64,000 bases of DNA from an uncultured Acidobacteriaceae bacterium (GTDB lineage: Bacteria > Acidobacteriota > Terriglobia > Terriglobales > Acidobacteriaceae). Shown one piece after another: positions 34,512 through 43,636 of the stretch. The translations under genes and the position numbers were made by a program. A model generated the notes under the pieces. That model saw nothing but the letters and a program-made list of their open reading frames with translations, was not told where the DNA came from and did not search any database. The stretch lies in the NCBI GenBank assembly GCA_937879855.1, contig CALFMO010000023.1:53864-117863 (forward strand), given 5' to 3'. The stretch's first letter is position 1, and every line of letters starts with the position of its first letter.

Positions 34512-35396
34512 TCATCGTGTCGCGGCCTCAGCCAGAACTGGAGTATTCAATATGGCGGGGAGACGAATATTGATCCAGCCTTGGATGTCCTGCATGACCA
34601 ATTTCTTGTCTATGTCGTTGAGAAGGTCATGAAAACCTCCTTCGTAGAGTTTCAGAGTTTTGTCAGTGGAACCGACCATGTCGTAAAAGCGTTGGCTGCC
34701 GCTGGGCCGTGTGTTCTTGTCGAGGATACCGTGGAGAATCAGGACTGGCAGCGTGATCAGAGGAAAATTCCTCTTGAGACGGTCGTCAGCACGGACCATC
34801 GCGGCCACAGTCTGTGACGGTTGAGTTTCGTGGGCGATCAGCGGATCTTCGTTCATGGCTTGCACTACTTTTGAATCGCGAGAGAATCTCTCATTCGGCA
34901 GGTGCAGGATGTGGGCATGCGGCGCAAGGTGGCCCAGCCCCTTGAAAACGGCAAGGGCAAAAGAAGGGGCAGGTATCTCATAAGCAAAGCTTTCACAAAT
35001 CAGCCCGGCCAACTCGGCTTGGTGCTCCAGGGTGTAGAGGCAAGAAACGACACCGCCTGCGCTGTGGCCAAGCATGAAAAGGGGTAGATTCGGCTCTCGC
35101 GATTTTATAATTGCCACAACCGCTTCAACATCACTGACGTAGTCTTCAAACTTCTCAACGTAAAAGCGCTCGCCGTCAGAATTTCCGCGGCCACGTAGAT
35201 CCAGGGCATACACGGCTAAGCCAATCGCTGCCAATTGCTCAGCCACCCATCCATAATGCCCGCTGTGGGAGTTGAACCCGGGGACGACGACGATAGCTCC
35301 ACGAGCCTCGCCAGCCGGACGCCACGATCGGAAGAAAATTTGTAGACCACTCGCATCTTCGACTTTTTCTTGATTCATTGTTCCTGATTGTTGCAT
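34512..35396 (-). CDS. Alpha/beta hydrolase (monoacylglycerol-lipase-like)
   Basis: ATG 35396 follows AAGGAGACTGCT. The 294-residue protein has the serine-hydrolase elbow G-H-S-A-G-G near residue 112, a preceding D-L-R-G-R-G-N-S-D-G-E-R loop, an acid in H-G-I-L-D-K near 226 and a His in G-G-F-H-D near 257. This is the lysophospholipase/monoglyceride-lipase subfamily, which splits acylglycerols or similar esters. It follows a sigma-like gene on the same strand after 107 bases. Confidence 0.9.
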   Translation of the reverse strand: MQQSGTMNQEKVEDASGLQIFFRSWRPAGEARGAIVVVPGFNSHSGHYGWVAEQLAAIGLAVYALDLRGRGNSDGERFYVEKFEDYVSDVEAVVAIIKSREPNLPLFMLGHSAGGVVSCLYTLEHQAELAGLICESFAYEIPAPSFALAVFKGLGHLAPHAHILHLPNERFSRDSKVVQAMNEDPLIAHETQPSQTVAAMVRADDRLKRNFPLITLPVLILHGILDKNTRPSGSQRFYDMVGSTDKTLKLYEGGFHDLLNDIDKKLVMQDIQGWINIRLPAILNTPVLAEAATR

Positions 35397-35503
35397 AGCA
35401 GTCTCCTTGAAACGAGATTTTCACAATGTGGCACATACTCTTTAAAGTTGCGCTGTGTCGAGCTAGTGACAATAATCTCCGACTAGTTGCCCCGCACATG
35501 ACT

Positions 35504-36139
35504 TTAGTAGGAGGTCGCCGGATGAATCGCGCTAGCCAGTCTAAGGCGCAAGTCAACGTGGGCGGAAATCCTATCGGCATTTGCAGATCCCGATGGGAGT
35601 TCTACATAACGTAACGCGCGTGGCTCACCCGTCGGAACGAGCCCGACAGGCCCTTGAAGTCTGCGTAACGCTCGCATTCGAGCCTTGGCTACACTTCTGC
35701 GGGTGCAACCAATTAGAAGAGCACACTCGTGATCGGAGTAGTGCTCCAGAATCGACATCACAAAAACAAAGCGCTCTAGCGGTTGTAACCGGGTCACCAT
35801 ATCGATTTCATCGTCCCCGTGTGCTTTATTTTGGCCCGCCCTCCATAACCCCCGTTTTTCATTGCTGTCGTCTGACGTAGGAGAAACCATGGCGATCGCG
35901 TTCTTGATCACGCAGCGCTTAGTCCAGGAGCGTGCCCAACTTTCAAATACTACTGGTTCGCTCAGGACTTGCTCGGCAGTCGTGACAAAGCACCGCTCGG
36001 CTTTCTCGTGATTTGCGGTCATTAAAAACGAAAGCAGGTACAAAGGCTTCAGCTCTTGTTCGAGCACTTTGCAAAAATCGGCGTCGTTCGCGTAGTCAGC
36101 TCGGAAGCCTGCGATTTGTGGTTCTTCTGGACGGGTCAT
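35504..36139 (-). CDS. Sigma-70 region-4-like regulatory protein (ECF-like)
   Basis: A 211-residue protein with AAGGAGGAATC before the ATG. Residues about 25-80 resemble a degenerate sigma region 2 (L-Y-L-L-S-F-L-M-T-A-N-H-E-K-A). Residues 118-165 form a region-4 HTH: L-E-R-F-V-F-V-M-S-I-L-E-H-Y-S-D-H-E-C-A split over two helices, then R-R-S-V-A-K-A-R-M-R-A-L. The -10-recognition part is poorly conserved, so it may be a diverged ECF sigma factor or a sigma-like regulator. The RsbW-like protein in the island is a possible partner. Confidence 0.65.
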   Translation of the reverse strand: MTRPEEPQIAGFRADYANDADFCKVLEQELKPLYLLSFLMTANHEKAERCFVTTAEQVLSEPVVFESWARSWTKRCVIKNAIAMVSPTSDDSNEKRGLWRAGQNKAHGDDEIDMVTRLQPLERFVFVMSILEHYSDHECALLIGCTRRSVAKARMRALRRLQGPVGLVPTGEPRALRYVELPSGSANADRISAHVDLRLRLASAIHPATSY

Positions 36140-36385
36140 GATTCCTCCTTCCTCTCATCAGGCCGACATTCCGACCACCCCACGGTAGAAACAATTGCAC
36201 GTTTTAACTCCACGTCTATTTCGCACCGTATCGACGATCATTCTGTACTCCGGCAACTCTAGTTCGAATTCAAGTTAGACGAGGTGGTCAGTCTGATTGG
36301 GTCCGTCAAACGGCAAGGAATTCCGAACTGCAGCTGAACGGCGAAACCGATCATTTTGCTGACTCGATTCGCTGGCTATTCTTAC

Positions 36386-37129
36386 TTATTCTCCTCCAGC
36401 TACAAGGATCAACTCCCCACTGATCCAGCGCGAGTCGTTCGAGGCCAAGAATACAGCTGGCAGAGCGACGTCATCGGGTTCTCCCATCCGTCCCAATGGA
36501 GTCAGTTCCACATAGTGCTTCTGCATGGGACTGTCGGCAAGACCGCCTGAGATAAATCCTTCTGTTGTGATTACACCAGGGTTGAGGGAGTTCACACGGA
36601 TTTTGCGAGGGCCAAGTTCTTTGGACAGTACCTTCGTGATTGCGTCTACAGCGCCCTTACTAGCGGAGGAAATAACCGATTTTGCGGGTGCGACTGAGTT
36701 CACGCGCGACCCTATATTGATGATGCTGCCGCCTTCAGCTGGGAAGAAAGGCAATGCAGCTTTTGTCGTCAGCAGCAATCCCAGGACATTTAGGTCATGT
36801 TCGCGATAATACTTCTCGGCCGTCACCTCTTCGAGAGGTCCGAAGGCGTACATGCCTGCGTTGTTCACAAGAATGTCGACCTTACCGTACGTATTTTTCG
36901 TCTTCGCAAATAGCTCGGCTATTTCTTTCTCATTCGATACGTCGGCACCGATTGCAACCGCCTTGCCACCCGCCTCAACTATTTCTGAGACGACCTTATC
37001 GGCTCCCTCCTTGCTGGTGTGATAGTTCACTACGACCGAAGCGCCTTCCGCTGCGAGCTGTTTGGCAATGGCGGCTCCGATGCCCTTCGATGATCCAGTT
37101 ACGACAGCAACTTTGTTCGCAAGTTTCAT
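36386..37129 (-). CDS. SDR lacking the catalytic tyrosine
   Basis: I chose ATG 37129 (M-K-L-A-N-K-V-A-V-V-T-G), giving 247 residues; the frame extends to 37240. T-G-S-S-K-G-I-G near residue 12, N-N-A-G near 90 and the C-terminal end are normal. In the active-site segment, however, the Y-x3-K tyrosine is Ser154 (S-S-A-S-K158). Typical SDR catalysis needs that Tyr, so this protein may be inactive or have another role. A sigma-54-type promoter (37190-37206) and an enhancer-like palindrome (37257-37274) lie upstream, pointing to control by the adjacent sigma-54 activator. Confidence 0.85.
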   Translation of the reverse strand: MKLANKVAVVTGSSKGIGAAIAKQLAAEGASVVVNYHTSKEGADKVVSEIVEAGGKAVAIGADVSNEKEIAELFAKTKNTYGKVDILVNNAGMYAFGPLEEVTAEKYYREHDLNVLGLLLTTKAALPFFPAEGGSIINIGSRVNSVAPAKSVISSASKGAVDAITKVLSKELGPRKIRVNSLNPGVITTEGFISGGLADSPMQKHYVELTPLGRMGEPDDVALPAVFLASNDSRWISGELILVAGGE

Positions 37130-37189
37130 TTCGCTCTCTCTTTCAGACAGTGGATCGGAAGTATTTAATTGCTCTGCGCTTATATCAGG

Positions 37190-37206
37190 TGCAACGACAT
37201 AACCAT
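37190..37206 (-). promoter_or_regulatory. Sigma-54 promoter for SDR gene
   Basis: Read on the minus strand, TGGTTATGTCGTTGCA carries the invariant GG and GC separated by 10 bases and a good TTGCA -12 box. It ends about 60 bases before ATG 37129. A palindrome 50-70 bases upstream could be the activator site. Confidence 0.6.
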
Positions 37207-37256
37207 TCGCAATTCGTTGAATTAACGAGGTCTTACTCATTTATGGTGGGCCGTTT

Positions 37257-37274
37257 TTTCAGCGTTTGCTGAAA
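37257..37274. promoter_or_regulatory. Enhancer-like palindrome (activator site)
   Basis: TTTCAGCGTTTGCTGAAA, with perfect 7-base arms TTTCAGC/GCTGAAA. A related site, TCAGCG-AA-CGCTGA, lies at 39696-39709 upstream of the STAS promoter, and a half-site, TTTTCAGCG, at 48310-48318. These three sites share TCAGC arms and sit near sigma-54 promoters, so they are candidate binding sites of the Fis-type activator. Confidence 0.5.
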
Positions 37275-37433
37275 CTTCGGCCTTGAGCCTCGGCGTCTGC
37301 CCAGGTGGATTTGGTATTTTGGTGAGGAGTAATCAGCGGGGAAGCGCGCAAGAATAAATACTTTGAGGCTCTGAGAAAAACATCGTCTTGCAGTGCTACA
37401 CGCTTACATTTCTGACGCGTATCCGCGAATGGG

Positions 37434-39545
37434 TTATGCGGTCTTGAAGAGGTGTCGGTTGATTCCCAATTTTCTTATTTTTGACTCGAGTGTTTGTCTC
37501 GGAATGCCTAGCTTTATGGCCGCGCCTTTTGGGCCTCCGATTACACCCTCGGCATCGCGCAGTGCGTGTTCGAGCATCTCGCGCTCTCGATCCATCAGAT
37601 TGGCAACCAGCGGAACAGGGGTCGGCGCTGTCTTCGGTGTCACTCGCGTAAGCCAGGCTTCGTCCACTGAAAATGTGTCCCCCTCGCAAAGAATCACGGC
37701 CCGCTCGATCACATTCTGTGGTTCGCGAATATTCCCTGGCCAATCATAAGCCTGGAGCAGTTCCAGGGTTTTCTTGTTGATTCTCCGGAACTTTTTGCCC
37801 GCTTTGGTGCCGTAACGATCAATCAAGTAGTCAACCAGCAAAGAGATATCGTCCACCCGATCGCGTAAGGGTGGTACTTGGAGCGGGAAAACGTTGAGCC
37901 GATAGAACAAATCCTGACGGAAACTGCCCTCCGCCACGGCAGCGTTCATATTCCTGTTTGTGGCGGCCAATACGCGCACGTCTACTGCAATTGATTGATT
38001 GCCCCCAACGCGTTCAAACTCCCGCTCTTGTAGAACCCTTAACAAAGCAACCTGAGTTTCGGGTGGCAGGTCGCCAACTTCATCGAGGAAGATCGTTCCA
38101 CCGTCCGCCGATTCAAATCGTCCTAGTCGCCGCTGCAGTGCTCCGGTGAACGCACCCCTCTCGTGACCGAACAGTTCCGACGCGATCAAATCGCGAGGAA
38201 TGGCGGCGCAGTTTACTCGAATGAAAGCACGGCTCGAACGCTTCGACCGGTTATGAATAGCGCGAGCAATTAGTTCCTTGCCCGTTCCGGTCTCACCCAA
38301 GATAAGGACCGTGGAATCCGTAGGAGCGACTTTCGACACTTGCTCGAGTACTACGCGCAGCGGTTGGGAAGAACCCACAATTTCCTCGAACATCGAAGAA
38401 CGTTCGATCTCCTCGCGGAGCGCCACATTCTCATTTCGTATTCTGTCTTCAGCTTTTTTGCGATCCTCGATGTCCGTACCGGTCGTATACCAGCGAATGA
38501 CCCTTCCATGCTCGTCGAGAAGGGGGTTATAGCGATTCAGAAACCACCGGTACTTGCCATCTTTTCTGAGGAATCGTTGTTCGTTCTCAAACGGAACGCC
38601 TCTTAAAAGAGCGGCTCTCCTCTCGTCTTGAACTCTCTCGATATCCTCAGGATGAAAAGCGCGTGTGCGGAACGTTTCAGCCCGAACATCTTCTAGAGTC
38701 AGACCTGTAAAGTCGAGAGCCAATCGATTGGCATAGATAATGCGGCCCTCGGGTTGCATAACGACGATGATGTGTGGGATGGCGTCCGTAATCCGGCGGA
38801 ATTCCTCTTCGTCCCGGCGGAGCTGTTCGTTCGACTTCTTGATCTCGTCCAAAGCAGTAATTAACGCGGCCTGAGTTCGACCTTTCTCAATAGCAATAAG
38901 GGCAATGTGGACCGCTCCTTCAATTAGCCGAATGTCGCCAGGTTCCGGGATCCGCGGTTGCGGAGAGTAGATGCAGAAGGTGCCGAGAACTTCGTTATCC
39001 TTTGAGACAATCGGCTGCGACCATGCGGAACGAAGGCCATTGCGTAATGCGACATCTCGAAAGGCGACCCAAAAAGGATCCGTAGAGATATCCGAAGCAA
39101 TCACTCTCTTCTTAAGAAATGCCGCGGTTCCGCAGGAGCCAACGCAGGGGCCGATTTTCACAGGACTGACGAACTTGACCCACTCCTTGGGGACTCGTGC
39201 ACCGGCTCCAAAGCGAAGGTGCTCGCGATCAGTATCCATTAACAAGATAGAAGAGATGAAGTCGAGGGACTCAGCGTCAAAGTTGGCGCACAGGTTCTCC
39301 AGAATCTCCTGAACACTGGCTCCCTCTGTGATCATTTCCAAAGCGCGCTTTTCGCTCGACAATAGCGATTGAGCCCGCTTCAGCTCCTTGAGTTCTCTCT
39401 CTAAATTCTCGTGGGTCTGGGATTGAGCAGGAGGATTGCTCTCTTCGTTGTTTATGGCAGCCCCGGTCAGAGCTGGATGGGGTTCACTAGATTCGGTTTT
39501 GGACATCGAAGGATTTGTTTCACTGCCGCGCTGCAACGAAATCAT
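37434..39545 (-). CDS. Sigma-54-dependent activator with GAF and PAS domains
   Basis: A 703-residue bacterial enhancer-binding protein. Domains in order: a linker with coiled coil; a GAF domain (about 70-215); a PAS domain with PAC motif (about 245-365); the AAA+ domain with Walker A G-E-T-G-T-G-K near 418, the sigma-54-contacting G-A-F-T-G-A near 465 and Walker B I-F-L-D-E-V-G near 485; and a C-terminal Fis-type HTH (about 660-700). The architecture resembles FhlA-type regulators, which sense a small molecule through GAF. It is divergent from the STAS operon, whose promoter is of the sigma-54 type. The conserved N-I-R-E-L segment reads N-I-R-E-P here. Confidence 0.93.
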   Translation of the reverse strand: MISLQRGSETNPSMSKTESSEPHPALTGAAINNEESNPPAQSQTHENLERELKELKRAQSLLSSEKRALEMITEGASVQEILENLCANFDAESLDFISSILLMDTDREHLRFGAGARVPKEWVKFVSPVKIGPCVGSCGTAAFLKKRVIASDISTDPFWVAFRDVALRNGLRSAWSQPIVSKDNEVLGTFCIYSPQPRIPEPGDIRLIEGAVHIALIAIEKGRTQAALITALDEIKKSNEQLRRDEEEFRRITDAIPHIIVVMQPEGRIIYANRLALDFTGLTLEDVRAETFRTRAFHPEDIERVQDERRAALLRGVPFENEQRFLRKDGKYRWFLNRYNPLLDEHGRVIRWYTTGTDIEDRKKAEDRIRNENVALREEIERSSMFEEIVGSSQPLRVVLEQVSKVAPTDSTVLILGETGTGKELIARAIHNRSKRSSRAFIRVNCAAIPRDLIASELFGHERGAFTGALQRRLGRFESADGGTIFLDEVGDLPPETQVALLRVLQEREFERVGGNQSIAVDVRVLAATNRNMNAAVAEGSFRQDLFYRLNVFPLQVPPLRDRVDDISLLVDYLIDRYGTKAGKKFRRINKKTLELLQAYDWPGNIREPQNVIERAVILCEGDTFSVDEAWLTRVTPKTAPTPVPLVANLMDREREMLEHALRDAEGVIGGPKGAAIKLGIPRQTLESKIRKLGINRHLFKTA

Positions 39546-39695
39546 AGGTTACCTAGTGCCGGGTGGATTCACGGTACGGACATTCGACGGGGACGTTTGA
39601 CCGAGATTTGGAGGTGCCCCCCATCGTACCCGTAAGCCAAGGTCTGAGCAAACGGTCAAATCGGCTTCAGCGACTTTGTCCGCGCAGCCGAACTT

Positions 39696-39709
39696 TCAGC
39701 GAACGCTGA
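39696..39709. promoter_or_regulatory. Enhancer-like palindrome upstream of STAS promoter
   Basis: TCAGCG-AA-CGCTGA is a perfect 14-base palindrome, 54 bases upstream of the sigma-54 promoter at 39762 and 150 bases from the activator gene start. Spacing and sequence fit an upstream activator sequence shared with 37257-37274. Confidence 0.5.
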
Positions 39710-39761
39710 TAAAGCGGCCTTGCGCTCTCGCCTAAGTGCTTTCGATTCAGTCGATCTGTAG

Positions 39762-39777
39762 TGGCGCTCTTATTGCA
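39762..39777 (+). promoter_or_regulatory. Sigma-54 promoter for STAS-hydrolase operon
   Basis: TGGCGCTCTTATTGCA matches the -24/-12 consensus well (TGGC, then TTGCA, with GG and GC 10 bases apart). It ends 36 bases before the STAS gene start at 39813. Confidence 0.7.
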
Positions 39778-39812
39778 AACTTCTCATTCGTCGAACGCCA
39801 CACAGGGAGCAG

Positions 39813-40079
39813 ATGACGTTAAAGATCGAAAAATACCTTGATGGAAAGAGATTGGTAATTCGACTGACGGGGCGAATGCAGGTGGAATATCTGGAAGACT
39901 TGAAGGCACTGATCGACGACGCAGGCCCCGGAACAGTCTTGAACTTGTGCGATGTGAACTTGGTAGGGGTGGAAGTTGTTCGATTTCTTGCAAATTGGGA
40001 AAGTGCCGGCGTCGAGCTCGTCGACTGTTCTCCCTACATTCGAAATTGGATAAACAAAGAGCTGAATAGAACGAACTAA
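39813..40079 (+). CDS. STAS-domain protein (anti-sigma antagonist-like)
   Basis: An 88-residue single STAS domain: beta strands V-I-R-L-T-G and V-L-N-L-C-D-V, then the signature loop followed by V-V-R-F-L-A-N-W. In SpoIIAA-type proteins the loop carries a phosphorylated Ser in D-S-S-G. Here the position reads G-V-E, with Glu in place of the Ser. It may act without phosphorylation. It is first in a sigma-54-type operon divergent from the activator gene. A paralogue lies at 48415-48678 next to the second activator. Confidence 0.72.
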   Translation: MTLKIEKYLDGKRLVIRLTGRMQVEYLEDLKALIDDAGPGTVLNLCDVNLVGVEVVRFLANWESAGVELVDCSPYIRNWINKELNRTN

Positions 40080-40108
40080 ACGACGGATTTAGAAGAGGAC
40101 AGAAAAAC

Positions 40109-40942
40109 ATGAGCAAACAGGAAAATAAGAAATCAAACAATGCTTCTGCAAGGGGAACAGCCGTTATCACTTTGGCGCTCTTGGCAGTCAGCTGCCTTTC
40201 AATATTAGTGTTCTCAACAAAAGCGACGGCTCAAGTTGAGCCCAAGACTGCCGTTAGGAATATATTGCTTGTGCATGGCGCCTGGGTGGACGGGTCTAGT
40301 TGGGCGAAGGTTATTCCCGCACTTGAAGCCAAAGGGCTTAATGTGGTGTCGGTTCAGATACCGCTGACATCGCTTGCGGACGATGTTGCTGCTACGAAGA
40401 GAGCCATCGTTCTCGTGGATGGTCCCGTGCTTCTGGTGGGTCACTCCTACGGAGGAGTTGTGATCACCGAAGCGGGTAACGATCCCAAGGTGAAGGGACT
40501 CGTATACATTGCTGCGTTCGCGCCGGATGCCGGCGAATCCGCGGTAACACTTTTAAAGACCGTTCCGGATTCCCCAGTCGGGACGGAACTCAGACCCGAC
40601 TCCTCCGGTTTTCTCAAACTTACTGAAAAGGGCGTGGATGAGGATTTTGCGGAGGAACTGTCAGCGCCCGAGAAGAAGATCCTATTTGCGACACAGATTC
40701 CCACGTCAGTAAACGCTCTTGGAGCCCCTGTCAGTCAAGCCGCCTGGAAGACAAAACCTTCCTGGTTTCTCCTGACGACCAAGGATCGCGTTATCCCCGT
40801 CGAATTGGGGAGGAACATGGCGCACAAGCTTAACGCGGAAACGGTGGAAGTTTCGTCCTGCCATGCCGTCGTAGCGGCGCACCCTGAGGAAGTAAGTTCA
40901 TTAATCATCAAGGCCGGCCAAGCAGGCGGTGGTCCCCGCTAA
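40109..40942 (+). CDS. Exported alpha/beta hydrolase
   Basis: A 277-residue protein with a signal/anchor segment (about 17-42, ending T-A-Q-V), then an alpha/beta-hydrolase domain. It has H-G-A-W near residue 55, the nucleophile elbow G-H-S-Y-G-G near 112 and a C-terminal S-S-C-H-A-V with the catalytic His near 251. It resembles the HNL/salicylate-esterase-like hydrolases with a short lid. GAGGACAG precedes ATG 40109. It is second in the sigma-54-type operon, 29 bases after STAS. Confidence 0.88.
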   Translation: MSKQENKKSNNASARGTAVITLALLAVSCLSILVFSTKATAQVEPKTAVRNILLVHGAWVDGSSWAKVIPALEAKGLNVVSVQIPLTSLADDVAATKRAIVLVDGPVLLVGHSYGGVVITEAGNDPKVKGLVYIAAFAPDAGESAVTLLKTVPDSPVGTELRPDSSGFLKLTEKGVDEDFAEELSAPEKKILFATQIPTSVNALGAPVSQAAWKTKPSWFLLTTKDRVIPVELGRNMAHKLNAETVEVSSCHAVVAAHPEEVSSLIIKAGQAGGGPR

Positions 40943-41030
40943 ACGGCAAGTTTCTGCCGGCTCTGAGTTCAGAACAACCTCAATCCGAAGCCCGAATAAG
41001 GCCTCAACAATTTATCAAGGAGACAAAATC

Positions 41031-41609
41031 ATGAGCGAAACAGTCCTGACCGAATCAAGTTGCACAGCCACCATCAACGCACCGATCGAGTTCGTCGACA
41101 TACCAACTTGGCTATTCACGCTACCGGATGCTGAATACCAACGCTGCTCTCCCGCCCACATCGCCGCGGCCGCCACTACAACAGATGACGGTCGACGAAT
41201 GTCGATCAATGTCGAGACGATTGGCGGCGAACTGATGGTGCAACACTACGTAGAAGATCTCGGTGAAAAGCATCATTGCCGGGTTCTTTCGACTTCCGAC
41301 CTGTTGACGCCCAGCGGATGGACGACCACGAAAGTTCTCTGGGAGCTAAGTGTCAGAGCCCTCGACGCAGAAACTTGCGAGTTGACCAACCATGTCATCG
41401 GCAGTACAACTCCGGAGCTTCTCAAAGCCTTGGACAAAAGGGGGGTGTCGCTCGAGATGGCAAAAGCGTCTAGAGGCAACGCAACGCCTGCGCACAATGC
41501 GCAGGAAACGCCGTTCTTCGCTAAGAGTATCGAGAAGAAAGCGTTGGAAGCGAAAGCAAGCGCTCGAAAGATGCAGCCCGTCCTGACTGTTAAGCGCTCG
41601 ATCGCTTAG
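41031..41609 (+). CDS. SRPBCC-like/unknown protein in sigma-54 operon
   Basis: ATG 41031 (M-S-E-T-V-L-T-E-S-S) follows CAAGGAGACAAAATC. The 192-residue product contains C-T-A-T-I-N-A-P-I-E-F-V-D-I-P-T-W-L-F near the N-terminus and a beta-rich core with L-W-E-L-S-V. This pattern suggests the START/SRPBCC ligand-binding fold, with a basic helical C-terminal tail. The assignment is tentative. It is the third gene of the operon that starts with STAS and precedes an isochorismatase-family gene. Confidence 0.6.
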   Translation: MSETVLTESSCTATINAPIEFVDIPTWLFTLPDAEYQRCSPAHIAAAATTTDDGRRMSINVETIGGELMVQHYVEDLGEKHHCRVLSTSDLLTPSGWTTTKVLWELSVRALDAETCELTNHVIGSTTPELLKALDKRGVSLEMAKASRGNATPAHNAQETPFFAKSIEKKALEAKASARKMQPVLTVKRSIA

Positions 41610-41667
41610 CATCGATTCTCACTGTCTTCAGATCAAAAGGCACCAACTTTTTTCCCTAAGGAGATTT

Positions 41668-42354
41668 ATGACATCCGCTACCTATGAAAAGAAAAACACA
41701 GCGCTCTTGATCGTCGACCCGTACAACGATTTCATGAGCGAAGGCGGCAAGTTGTATGCGGCTACCAAAGCCACGGCAGACTCCGTCGGTTTCTACCAAA
41801 ACATGCGAAAGCTGATTCCGGCAGTGCGGGCTGCCGGAATTCAAGTTTTCATTGTCCCCCATCACCGTTCACGGAACGATGACTTTGACAACTGGCTGCA
41901 TGTCAATCCCGTGCAGCAGGACACGAAAAACAGGATGGCCTTCGCAGTCGACACATGGGGCGGCGAGTGGCACCCTGAGTTTGGGCCGAAGCCAGGTGAC
42001 GTCGTGGTTCACGAACATTGGGCGCAAAATGGTTTTGCCAATACCGATCTTGACGAACTGCTCAAGCAGCACGGTATTCAGAGATTGGTGTTGGTAGGCT
42101 TCATCGCAAATTCCTGTGTCGAAGCAACAGCGCGTTTTGGCATGGAACTGGGCTATCACGTCACCCTCATCAAAGACGCGACGGCGGCCTTCAACCCTGA
42201 GGGCATGACGGCTGCTCGGGTGAGCGCCAAGTTGTTTGCCCATGCGGAATTGAATACGGACGAGCTGCTAGCCACTCTGTCTGAGTCGAAGCGACTTCCA
42301 GCTGAAGAGCAGACCAATAGCTCACTCGTATCTGCTCACCAAAGCAAGAACTGA
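41668..42354 (+). CDS. Isochorismatase-family cysteine hydrolase
   Basis: A 228-residue protein with CTAAGGAG before ATG 41668. The catalytic triad elements of the family are visible: Asp in L-L-I-V-D-P-Y-N-D-F near residue 16, a Lys region in the middle, and Cys in I-A-N-S-C-V-E-A-T near 150. Relatives hydrolyse isochorismate, nicotinamide or N-carbamoyl amides. The substrate cannot be chosen from sequence. It continues the operon from 39813, just upstream of the broken azoreductase gene. Confidence 0.88.
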   Translation: MTSATYEKKNTALLIVDPYNDFMSEGGKLYAATKATADSVGFYQNMRKLIPAVRAAGIQVFIVPHHRSRNDDFDNWLHVNPVQQDTKNRMAFAVDTWGGEWHPEFGPKPGDVVVHEHWAQNGFANTDLDELLKQHGIQRLVLVGFIANSCVEATARFGMELGYHVTLIKDATAAFNPEGMTAARVSAKLFAHAELNTDELLATLSESKRLPAEEQTNSSLVSAHQSKN

Positions 42355-42365
42355 GGCCGACCAAT

Positions 42366-42994
42366 ATGTCCACACTATTGAAAATCGACGTTAGCTCACG
42401 AGGTAATCGATCTATATCCCGAAAGCTCAGCTCGCTTTTCCTTGAACAATGGAGACAGGCTCACGCTGATGGCAATCTCATTGAGCGGGATATTGCTACG
42501 ACCGACCTCCCGTTTGTTGAGTTCCCCTGGATCACTGCCAATCTCACTAAATCGTCAGCCCGAACCGAGGAGCAAAAGTCTTTGCTCAAACTTAGCGATG
42601 ACCTGATCGCTGAACTTCAGCAGGCAGACGAATACCTTATCGCAACACCGATGTATAACTACGGAATTCCCGCCAAGCTGAAGGCTTACGTGGATCACAT
42701 CGTTCGCGCCGGACTTACTTTCAAGATGAACGCCGATGGCAGTTATGCCGGGCTTCTCAGCGGCAAGAAGGCCACTGTCATCATTGCGAGTGCCGGCGAA
42801 TACATACCTGGGGCACCGCTGAAGGCATGGACACGTTGAAGCCTTACCTGCGCGAGATTCTCGACTACATCGGAGTGACAGAGGTCACTTTTATTCAGTC
42901 TGGTTCGACATGGAAGGTGGACAGTGGATCTGAGCAGGCCGATGAACACGTCGCGCCCTTGAAAGCCCAGGTTCAGATGGCGGCAAGCCCATAG
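42366..42994 (+). pseudogene. azoR: FMN-dependent NADH-azoreductase, frameshifted
   Basis: The first 150 or so residues match AzoR (L-L-K-I-D-V-S-S-R-G, the P-M-Y-N-Y-G-I-P-A-K-L-K motif and a Y-A-G-L-L-S-G-K-K-A segment). After about base 42813 the frame runs into a stop at 42839. The natural C-terminus (E-G-M-D-T-L-K-P-Y-L-R-E-I-L) continues in another frame to 42994, so a one-base indel split the gene. Intact relatives are flavodoxin-like enzymes that reduce quinones and azo compounds. The gene is probably inactive unless the indel is a sequencing error. Confidence 0.85.
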
Positions 42995-43148
42995 GTTGAC
43001 TGAATACTTCAGTCAGTCACGTCTTTGAGCGGCGTGGAAGTAGAGGTGATTCCAGCTCTTGCCACGATATTTAAAAACTCGTCAAGTAATGTCAGCGACG
43101 GCGCGACCTTCCCAAACAAGGCATTAACGCACATTTCGAAAGGACCCG

Positions 43149-43583
43149 ATGGCTACTGCGAAAGAACTTTTGCTTGCGTACATGGATCTGATAAGGAAAC
43201 CCGAGAAAGCAATTTCTCTCTTTGCGGCAAACGCCGCCATTGAGATCCCTTACTTGGTTGAAGTAGGCCTTCCAGCGAGATTCGAGGGTCACGAGGAGAT
43301 TTTGATGTTCCTCCGACAGATCAACGTCCTTTTCCCCGATGTGGCTTTCATGAATCTGAAGGTCTTTGTGGATTCACCGGACCAAGTAGTGAGCGAATAC
43401 GAAGTTCACTGCTCGGCGCCATCGACGAAAAGGCACTATAACCAATTGTTTTTCGGAAGGCTTGTGGCGGAGGGTGGAAAGATCAAGCTTCTGCGCGAAG
43501 CAATCAACATTCTCAGCGCTGCCCAAACCATTCTTCCTAATGGGCTTTCCGATGTCGCAGTTCAGCGAAGCGCCTCCCTGTGA
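43149..43583 (+). CDS. NTF2-like (SnoaL) protein
   Basis: A 144-residue protein with the NTF2 cone-fold pattern: an N-terminal helix A-K-E-L-L-L-A-Y-M-D-L-I-R-K-P-E-K-A-I, then A-I-E-I-P-Y-L, a beta sheet with V-S-E-Y-E-V-H and F-F-G-R-L-V-A-E-G-G-K-I-K-L-L-R-E. Related proteins lie at 48738 and 50388, with broken copies at 32412 and 50222, so the family is strongly amplified in this island. Possible roles are ligand binding or isomerisation; the substrate is unknown. Confidence 0.78.
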   Translation: MATAKELLLAYMDLIRKPEKAISLFAANAAIEIPYLVEVGLPARFEGHEEILMFLRQINVLFPDVAFMNLKVFVDSPDQVVSEYEVHCSAPSTKRHYNQLFFGRLVAEGGKIKLLREAINILSAAQTILPNGLSDVAVQRSASL

Positions 43584-43636
43584 AACAAGATCTCTGGATT
43601 GCAAGTGTCTACGGCGATTGAAACGGAGCACTCAAA

